NCBI GenBank assembly: GCA_902812405.1
Contig: CADDZI010000013.1
Location: 1 to 49,024 of the forward strand
DNA length: 49,024 bases
Source: a bacterium
GTDB taxonomy: Bacteria > Vulcanimicrobiota > Vulcanimicrobiia > Eremiobacterales > Eremiobacteraceae
Direction of reading: 5' to 3'
A model generated the notes under the pieces. That model had not been told where the DNA came from. It searched no databases and was given only the letters and a program-made list of their open reading frames with translations. The translations under genes and the position numbers were made by a program. The stretch's first letter is position 1, and the number at the start of each line of letters is the position of its first letter. Of the stretch, positions 43,584-49,024 are shown in pieces.

Positions 43584-44009
43584 GTGCTGACAAAAGAACC
43601 AAAAACGCGGACGTATGTCTTTCGCTCGGACGTCGTGGCCACCGTTCTGAACGACGGCGCCGTCCTGCTGGATCTGGAAACCAAATATTTTTACCGGCTC
43701 AACCGTACGGGCTGGATGATTGCGCAGCTGTTCGAGGCGGGAACGAGCGCCGAAGGGGCGTGGCAGCGCTGCTTGGGGTGGGGATCCTCTGAGGCAGACA
43801 GAGCCGCCGTCGAGGCGCTGTGCGAAACCCTGATCGGCGAGCGGCTAGTCGAAGAAGCCCCGGAGGGCAATGCCGCACAGGTGGCCGCCGGCGCGGACGA
43901 GACATCCAACGGCGCCGCGTGGACCACGCCGACGATTGAGCGCCAGGCCGAGCCGCTCCAGAAGGTCATCATCAGCGCTTTCGATCCGAGCGTCCCGTTG
44001 GTGGAATGA
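43584..44009 (+). CDS. PqqD family protein (RRE-type peptide-recognition domain) with C-terminal tail
   Basis: 141 residues. Residues 11-91 form a PqqD-like winged-helix fold (VLNDGAVLLDLETKYFYRLNRTGWMIAQLFEAG, then VEALCETLIGERLVEE); such domains bind leader peptides in PQQ and lasso-peptide (B1) pathways. A low-complexity linker (92-112) leads to a 29-residue tail beginning WTTPTIERQ and ending FDPSVPLVE, which is leader-like. The GTG start has GGGAGG 4-5 bases upstream; the frame is open upstream but that part is not PqqD-like. Its TGA overlaps the ATG of the HPr-kinase-like gene (ATGA). Confidence 0.8.
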   Translation: MLTKEPKTRTYVFRSDVVATVLNDGAVLLDLETKYFYRLNRTGWMIAQLFEAGTSAEGAWQRCLGWGSSEADRAAVEALCETLIGERLVEEAPEGNAAQVAAGADETSNGAAWTTPTIERQAEPLQKVIISAFDPSVPLVE

Positions 44010-45010
44010 ATAATGCGACGCCGGCCGGACTGTTGACCGCTGGCAGATTCGCATGCGGCCCGCTCGACGTGCAGCTCGTGACGAGTAGCACCGACCTGCG
44101 CACCAAACTGTCCGAAACATTTTCGCTCTATGACTTGGTCTGGACGCCTCCACGGCACCCGGTGCACGTGTGGGCCAGCCTCTGCCGCGTCCCATCCGCG
44201 CCCGCACGGGGGGCCTTCCTACGCTGCGGCCGGATGTGGGTCGATCGAACGCCCCGGGGCCTGCGGGCGACGACGGTTTCCGGCGCCGGGGCCGAGTGTA
44301 TCTATCACGAGGACGGTGAGGAATGGCACCTTGAGGTGGCCGAGAGCCTGGTGGCGGACGGCAAGCTCGAAGAATTAGAGGACATCCTCAGCCTTGTTTT
44401 GACCACCGGCTGGCGCCGGACGGGTTGGACGCCGGTCCATGCGGCGGCGGTTGAGCGCGACGGCAGCTGCGTGATGTTCTGTGCTCCGACCGGCGGCGGC
44501 AAGACGACGATGACCGCAGCCTTGGTGCGGCGAGGCTGGCGGGTGCTCGGCGACGACAAGCTGCTCCTGCACCTTCGGGATGGCGAGCCTGAGGTCGCCG
44601 CTCTCCTGCATACGTTCAATCTCCACCCCCAAACGCGCCGCTGGTTCCCGGAAGTGGGCGACCTGGAACACTTGCCCCGCTACTCGGTCTGGACCGAAAA
44701 GCGGAAGGTGCGGGTGAACGACATTTGGGTCGGGGCGACGGCGCTACGGGCGCGGCCGCGCGTCCTCGTGGCGCTGAATCGCAGCCCGGATGTCGCCCAG
44801 GCCGAGATCCAGCCGCTGTCTCCCCCCGCCGTCTTGGAAACACTCCTGCGTCAGACTGTCATTCCGGCCGACCGCGATGTCGCGCGGCCGATCCTGACGG
44901 CAGTTGCGCACACTGCAGCTCGGCTGCGCGGCCTGCGCCTCACCGTGCCCCACGACGGCTACCGGCAAGCCGGCTTGTTGTCGCGCCTGGAGGAGGCGTT
45001 TGGGGAGTAG
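44006..45010 (+). CDS. HPr(Ser)-kinase-like P-loop protein
   Basis: 334 residues. The C-terminal half is HPrK-like: VHAAAVERDG, the P-loop CAPTGGGKTTMTAALV (about 159-174), and WRVLGDDKLLL with the paired aspartates, then FNLHPQTRRWFPEV. The N-terminal half is unlike the HPr kinase regulatory domain. Homologues in lasso-peptide clusters of the paeninodin type phosphorylate the precursor; others sit in polysaccharide loci with unknown targets. No HPr gene is nearby, so sugar-system control is unlikely. Confidence 0.82.
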   Translation: MNNATPAGLLTAGRFACGPLDVQLVTSSTDLRTKLSETFSLYDLVWTPPRHPVHVWASLCRVPSAPARGAFLRCGRMWVDRTPRGLRATTVSGAGAECIYHEDGEEWHLEVAESLVADGKLEELEDILSLVLTTGWRRTGWTPVHAAAVERDGSCVMFCAPTGGGKTTMTAALVRRGWRVLGDDKLLLHLRDGEPEVAALLHTFNLHPQTRRWFPEVGDLEHLPRYSVWTEKRKVRVNDIWVGATALRARPRVLVALNRSPDVAQAEIQPLSPPAVLETLLRQTVIPADRDVARPILTAVAHTAARLRGLRLTVPHDGYRQAGLLSRLEEAFGE

Positions 45011-45012
45011 CC

Positions 45013-45915
45013 ATGCCATCGGTGAGCGTCGTCCTTCCCGCATACAATGCCGCAGCCACGATCGGCGATACGCTGCAGGCGCTGCTCGGACAAAGCTGCG
45101 GCCCGTCGGACCGGGAAATCATCGTTGTCGATAACGGCTCGACCGACGGAACGCCCGACGTCGTTGCGCGCTATCCCGGTGTACGCCTGCTGCACGAGTC
45201 GACCCGTGGCCCGGCTGCGGCCCGCAACTGCGGTTTGCACCAGGCCGCCAAGGACATCATCGTGCACTTGGACGCGGACACGCTGCCGGCTCGCACCTGG
45301 CTTGCCCGCCTGGTAGCGCCGTTCGACGACCCGCGGGTCGTCCTGGCGGGCGGCCGGACCCTCATCTTCCATCCCACGACACCCGTCGAACGCTACATCG
45401 CCGGCGCCGGGCTCTACGAAACCGAGAGGGCAATCACGCGGCCCCCGTTTCCTTTCGTGCCGTCGCTCAACATGGCCGTGCGGCGCAGCGTCGCCCTGGA
45501 AGTCGGCGGATGGGATGTCGGCTTGTTGACTGCCGAGGACGTCGATTTTTCTCACCGCGTGCTCAAACGCTACCCGGACAGCATCGCCTACGCGCGGGAT
45601 GCGGTCCTCTTTCACCGCGTGCGCGCGACGCCGGAACAGTTGATCCGGCTGGCCGACTCCTACGGCCGGGGCGTCGCAGCGATGTACATGCGCTACCGCG
45701 ATGAGGTTCGCTGGGATATCGTCAAAACGGTCAAGGTGAGAGGCCGGATTGGGCTGCGGGCGATCGAGGCGGCGGCGTTGCGCTGGGGTGCGGCCGTGAG
45801 GATTGTGCCGCCGGCTCGCGCAGATTTTTCGTACTGTCACTACCTCTGGTCGCGCCACTTCGCGCGCGGCTTTTTCACCTACTACCGGCGCGCCCAATGG
45901 GAGGCGCGGGCGTAA
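45013..45915 (+). CDS. Family 2 glycosyltransferase
   Basis: 300 residues, GT-A fold. MPSVSVVLPAYNAAATIGDTLQALL, the nucleotide region VVDNGSTDGTPDVV, the DxD-type HLDADTLPARTW, and the acceptor-side LLTAEDVDFSHRVLKRY give a standard inverting GT2. No membrane helix is evident, so the donor is probably a UDP- or GDP-sugar used at the inner face of the membrane. It starts 2 bases after the kinase-like gene. Confidence 0.92.
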   Translation: MPSVSVVLPAYNAAATIGDTLQALLGQSCGPSDREIIVVDNGSTDGTPDVVARYPGVRLLHESTRGPAAARNCGLHQAAKDIIVHLDADTLPARTWLARLVAPFDDPRVVLAGGRTLIFHPTTPVERYIAGAGLYETERAITRPPFPFVPSLNMAVRRSVALEVGGWDVGLLTAEDVDFSHRVLKRYPDSIAYARDAVLFHRVRATPEQLIRLADSYGRGVAAMYMRYRDEVRWDIVKTVKVRGRIGLRAIEAAALRWGAAVRIVPPARADFSYCHYLWSRHFARGFFTYYRRAQWEARA

Positions 45916-45923
45916 GAGAGATC

Positions 45924-46805
45924 ATGCCCTCGGTTAGCGTGGTCATCCCGGCGTACAACGCGCAGCACACCATTGGGGATTGTCTGGGCGCGTTGGCGGC
46001 GCAGCAGTGGCCGCGTGCGGATTTCGAAGTCATTGTCGTGGACGACTGTTCGTCGGACGGCACCGCCCAGGCCGCGCGCGCCGCCGGGGCGCACGTCGTC
46101 CACCACGCATCCAACCGCGGCGCCGCCGCGGCGCGCAATACCGGCTGGCAGGCAGCGCGCGGGACGTGGGTGGCATTTACCGACGCCGACTGCCTGCCTG
46201 CGCGGGGCTGGCTGCGCTGGCTCTTGGCTGCGGTCACCGGCACACCCGGCGCAACCGGTGCTGCAGGGAAAAGCGTTGGCTTTGATTCGCGAACGCCGGC
46301 CGCCCGGTTTTGCGACCTCGACGGCAGTCTGGATGCCGGCCGCTACCTCGCGCATCCTCGCTTTCCGTTTGCTCCGTCGCTCAATCTGATGTACCGGCGC
46401 AGCGTGCTGGTCGCGGTGGGTGGTTTCGACGAACGCTACGCGACCTACGACGCCTGCGACCTGCATCAGCGCATCCGGCAAGCAGACGGCGGCCCTTTCC
46501 TGTACGAACCCCGGGCGCTCGTCCTGCACCGGCATCGCGAGCGCTGGGCCGAGTTTTGGCGCCAGCAGTACGGCTATGGCAAAGGCTACGGGCAGTTTAT
46601 GCTGCATCACCGCCGCGACTGCCGCTGGACGCTCGGGCACGAGCTGCGCGAGCTGGGCACGATTGGCGGTCTGGCACTGACCGCATGGCTTCCGGCACGC
46701 GACGACCGGCAACTCGTACGGCGCGGGCTCTTGGTGAAGAAAGCAGCTCAGCACGCCGGCTTCCTGCGGGTGTGGCTCGACGCACGGGAGCGAGCCCGGT
46801 GGTAA
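45924..46805 (+). CDS. Family 2 glycosyltransferase
   Basis: 293 residues. MPSVSVVIPAYNAQHTIGDCLGALA, VVDDCSSDGTAQAA, FTDADCLPARGW and RFPFAPSLNLMYRRSVLVAVGGFDERY, with DACDLHQRI as the acceptor-side acidic motif. It is clearly related to the gene before it (similar start, ARGW/ARTW and PFAPSLN/PFVPSLN), suggesting an old duplication. An AGAGAG site precedes the ATG, 9 bases after the first transferase. Confidence 0.92.
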   Translation: MPSVSVVIPAYNAQHTIGDCLGALAAQQWPRADFEVIVVDDCSSDGTAQAARAAGAHVVHHASNRGAAAARNTGWQAARGTWVAFTDADCLPARGWLRWLLAAVTGTPGATGAAGKSVGFDSRTPAARFCDLDGSLDAGRYLAHPRFPFAPSLNLMYRRSVLVAVGGFDERYATYDACDLHQRIRQADGGPFLYEPRALVLHRHRERWAEFWRQQYGYGKGYGQFMLHHRRDCRWTLGHELRELGTIGGLALTAWLPARDDRQLVRRGLLVKKAAQHAGFLRVWLDARERARW

Positions 46806-47296
46806 GCCGGCCGTTTGCGCCGAAATGGACGCCTCGCGGTTTTGCGCAACGCATCCGCTACTGGTTCCGGCAACCTTCGGACGTCCTGCTCGCAGTTCAG
46901 ATCGCTCTCTTCATCTTGCGCGCGCCGGCGCACATGCGCGGCCAGCACCTGGGAGCGTTCCTCGCATCCTTACGTTCACGTCCTCGGCCGCGGGCCCGCA
47001 GCGTGCAGGAAAGTTTGGAGCGCATTCAGCGCCTGCGAAGTCTGTGTCTGTGGCTGCCGCTGTTGCGGTCGCGCAATTCGTGTTACATCCGGGCACTGAC
47101 GCTGTACCGCTTCCTGGAGGCCGGCGACGACAAGGTGACGATCCACTTTGGGATCGAGGAGCGTGACGACCCGGCTGAACGGCTGCGCGGTCATGCCTGG
47201 GTGTCGCTGAACGGACGGCTGTTGGAAGGACCGCCCGAAGTCATTTACTCCGTGTTGCGCGAGGTGCCTCTCGGCGGACAGGGACTCGCCGGATGA
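46799..47296 (+). CDS. Lasso-peptide B2-type transglutaminase-like cysteine protease homologue
   Basis: 165 residues from a GTG that overlaps the previous gene by 7 bases, with GGGAG upstream. It matches the Transglut_core3 (PF13471) pattern: the nucleophile segment NSCYIRALTLYRFL (Cys95) and GHAWVSLNGRLLEGPPEV (His132), with Glu143 at the place of the third catalytic residue. In lasso-peptide pathways B2 removes the leader peptide with help from the RRE protein B1; here the RRE protein is encoded 2.8 kb upstream. The length is normal for stand-alone B2 proteins. Confidence 0.82.
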   Translation: MVSRPFAPKWTPRGFAQRIRYWFRQPSDVLLAVQIALFILRAPAHMRGQHLGAFLASLRSRPRPRARSVQESLERIQRLRSLCLWLPLLRSRNSCYIRALTLYRFLEAGDDKVTIHFGIEERDDPAERLRGHAWVSLNGRLLEGPPEVIYSVLREVPLGGQGLAG

Positions 47297-48435
47297 CCGG
47301 GCAGCCGGCCCCCGAACAGGCCGGATTCGCGGCGTTGGTGGCTGCCGTCCAGGCGATCGAACAGAACCGCCCGGACGATCTGACGGCATTATTGACAACC
47401 GCATCCCGCGAAGGGCTGTTGCGCGCCGCCGCACGTCACCGATGTCTGGGCTTTTTGCGCCGCGGTATCCTCGGCATGGGCGTCCGGACAGCCCAGGCGA
47501 GGGAGCTTGTCGCGTCGCTGCGCGCATATGCAGGCAAGGCTGCCGTCCTTGCCTATGCCGTGCGGCCGCAAGTCGCATCCTTGGTATCGGCTCTCTCAGA
47601 CGGGGACGTGCGCTACGTTCTGCTCAAGGGTGCGGCGCGGCTGTTTCGCGGCCGCCAAGAGGCCGACGACGACACGATGTATGACCTGGATGTGCTCGTC
47701 GCGCGTGCGGATGCGGGTAGGGCGTGGGGAATCCTGCGCGATGCGGGCTACCGCCCGGCGGGCGGAGAAGTCGAGGAACGGCGCTACACGCTGCGCCACC
47801 ATCACCTGGCTCCCCTGCAGCCTCCCGGCGTCGGCCTGCCGGTCGAGCTGCATCTCCAGCTTGCTCCCCGGCGCATGCTCTCGCTCTCGACAGACTATGA
47901 GGCGTGCGAGCCGCACCTCGAACGCGTCGTCGTCGGCTCGCTGACGGCGCCCTGTCTCAACGATGTTGGGATGGTCATCCACATGGCCATCCACGGGGTC
48001 GGCGTGCACCGTTTGTACGACGTCATCCAAATAGCGCGTGCGGTGCGCAACGGGGAAGTCTACGCGCGCGCGTGGCAGGTGCTCTCCTGCGAGCGTCGCC
48101 AGCAAGCTGCGGTTTTGGCGCCGCTTGTCCTGGGGGCGCGCCTTGCAGGCCGGGATGTGGCGTGTCCGCCGCGCGTCGAACGCTACCTGGCATGGGTCAT
48201 GCGCCGTGAAGCCCTGCCGGCGTACGTTCGCGACAGGTCTCAGGTAATGGATGCGTGGTTTTGCAACGGCGGTAGGCTGCTCGGACCGGCATTGTGGACG
48301 GCGTTACCGTTGGTCGAACCGCCGCCGCGCAATCCGCTGGCATATGCTGGGCTATACTGCTACCGTTTGCTAGGGCGCCTGGCAACGGCAGCCTGGATTG
48401 GCATGCACATGCGCATGGCCCGGGACGTGCCGTGA
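47293..48435 (+). CDS. Nucleotidyltransferase family protein (PF14907-like)
   Basis: 380 residues. A helical N-terminal part is followed by the nucleotidyltransferase core: VRYVLLKGAARLFRG (Lys112-Gly113) and the metal pair YDLDVLV (Asp131, Asp133), then HHHLAPLQPPGVGLPVELHLQL and HMAIHGVG. Members often accompany lasso-peptide genes, HPr-kinase-like proteins and asparagine-synthetase-like genes; the transferred group is unknown in most. The ATG overlaps the B2 stop (ATGA). Confidence 0.82.
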   Translation: MTGQPAPEQAGFAALVAAVQAIEQNRPDDLTALLTTASREGLLRAAARHRCLGFLRRGILGMGVRTAQARELVASLRAYAGKAAVLAYAVRPQVASLVSALSDGDVRYVLLKGAARLFRGRQEADDDTMYDLDVLVARADAGRAWGILRDAGYRPAGGEVEERRYTLRHHHLAPLQPPGVGLPVELHLQLAPRRMLSLSTDYEACEPHLERVVVGSLTAPCLNDVGMVIHMAIHGVGVHRLYDVIQIARAVRNGEVYARAWQVLSCERRQQAAVLAPLVLGARLAGRDVACPPRVERYLAWVMRREALPAYVRDRSQVMDAWFCNGGRLLGPALWTALPLVEPPPRNPLAYAGLYCYRLLGRLATAAWIGMHMRMARDVP

Positions 48436-49024
48436 GCGAGCCTTCCACTGCGGGTACGGTTGCACGCAACAGTCTGAGCACGTTTGCGGCACGTTTGGCG
48501 GGCGGCGTGCTCACGACCGTGGCGGGCATCGTCGTCGCCAAATCGCTGGGCCCGGCCGGCAAGGGTATCTACAGCGGCGTTTTCATGTTCGTCAACTTTG
48601 CGATGATTGCACCGGCGGGCATCGGAACCGCACTCGTCTATGCGCTGACCAAACAACAGCGGCGCGTCGGCGACCTGGTTCCCAGCCTCGTCTGGCTGCT
48701 CGTTGCGTGGACCCTCGCATGCTGGCTGGCAGCCCTGATCTGGGGAATCATCCACGGGTTTGGTCCTGCGCTGTGGGCCTTCATCGCGGCCATCCCACCC
48801 TCGATCATCCTCGCCTGGCAGGGAGGTTTGTACATTGGGATCGGCAGGATGGGCAACCTCAACGTTCAGACCTTCGGGTTGTCGGCGGCGCTCTGCCTGG
48901 CGATCGTCATTGTTCTGACCGTCGGCCACGGCGACATCCGGGGTGTGCTGGCCGCGTGGCTCATCTGTCTGTACGGTGCGGCCGCAGTCGTCGTCTGGCA
49001 CGCGCTCCGCCTGGGCGGGCGCAC
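48432..49024 (+). CDS. Polysaccharide flippase (MVF/Wzx-like), partial at window edge
   Basis: The frame starts at GTG 48432 (GTGA overlap with the nucleotidyltransferase stop) and is open to the last base: 197 codons visible. It begins SEPSTAGTVARNSLSTFAARLAGG, with repeated membrane helices (LTTVAGIVVAKSLGPAGKGIYSG, FVNFAMIAPAGIGTALVYALT, WLLVAWTLACWLAALIWGI). The KSLGPxGKGxYS motif and helix pattern match Wzx/MATE-like exporters of lipid-linked sugars. Truncated by the end of the window. Confidence 0.87.
   Translation, partial: MSEPSTAGTVARNSLSTFAARLAGGVLTTVAGIVVAKSLGPAGKGIYSGVFMFVNFAMIAPAGIGTALVYALTKQQRRVGDLVPSLVWLLVAWTLACWLAALIWGIIHGFGPALWAFIAAIPPSIILAWQGGLYIGIGRMGNLNVQTFGLSAALCLAIVIVLTVGHGDIRGVLAAWLICLYGAAAVVVWHALRLGGR

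Overview
The window is GC-rich bacterial chromosomal DNA with housekeeping genes (leucyl-tRNA synthetase, a type I glutamine synthetase, Fpg, NagA, a phosphohexomutase, ComEA/ComEC, tRNA-Ser) packed into tight transcription units. Many neighbouring genes overlap by 4 bases (ATGA, GTGA or TTGA). I see no phage, plasmid or transposase gene. The gene mix (RDD/SpoIIM beside a DUF58-MoxR-DUF4350-DUF4129 operon, an adenylylatable GlnA, ComEA/ComEC) would suit a deep-branching GC-rich phylum such as Eremiobacterota (WPS-2), Armatimonadota or an actinobacterial relative. That placement is a guess; no rRNA or other decisive marker is present.

Layout. 1-4.3 kb: palindromic repeats, a methyltransferase-amidohydrolase pair, then divergent RDD and SpoIIM-type membrane proteins. 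4.3-10 kb: a five-gene reverse-strand operon (PF10110-like membrane protein, DUF4129, DUF4350, MoxR, DUF58). 10-13.7 kb: asparaginase II, then a convergent unit of a 45-residue membrane protein, phosphohexomutase and NagA. 13.8-18.6 kb: GlnA, Fpg with a lipoprotein, a secreted TPR protein and a RidA-family protein. 18.7-20.6 kb: a membrane double-GAF protein. 20.6-26 kb: a reverse-strand unit of class III aminotransferase, MgtE_N/CBS protein, PucR regulator and a divergent glutamine-synthetase-like ligase. 26-30 kb: HAD hydrolase, disulfide oxidoreductase, inositol-monophosphatase-like protein, MobA-like transferase and acylphosphatase. 30-37.4 kb: tRNA-Ser, comEA, leuS, a sugar-nucleotide epimerase and comEC. 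37.6-42.1 kb: a DUF969-DUF979-DUF2891-binding-protein operon, then an alpha/beta hydrolase.

The most distinctive part is the right end (43.6 kb to the window edge): an operon of PqqD/RRE-type protein, HPr-kinase-like protein, two family-2 glycosyltransferases, a lasso-peptide-B2-type transglutaminase-like protein, a PF14907 nucleotidyltransferase and a polysaccharide flippase, the last running off the window. These are parts usually seen in ribosomal-peptide (lasso) clusters placed inside a surface-glycan locus. No asparagine-synthetase-like cyclase or convincing separate precursor gene is visible. The PqqD protein carries a C-terminal tail that resembles a leader peptide.

A family of REP/BIME-like palindromes with GTAGCGG/CCGCTAC ends occurs in at least four intergenic places. 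At one locus it supplies the TAG stop codons of both flanking convergent genes and contains a 79-bp tandem duplication. Two short membrane-peptide genes (45 and 22 codons) are also proposed.
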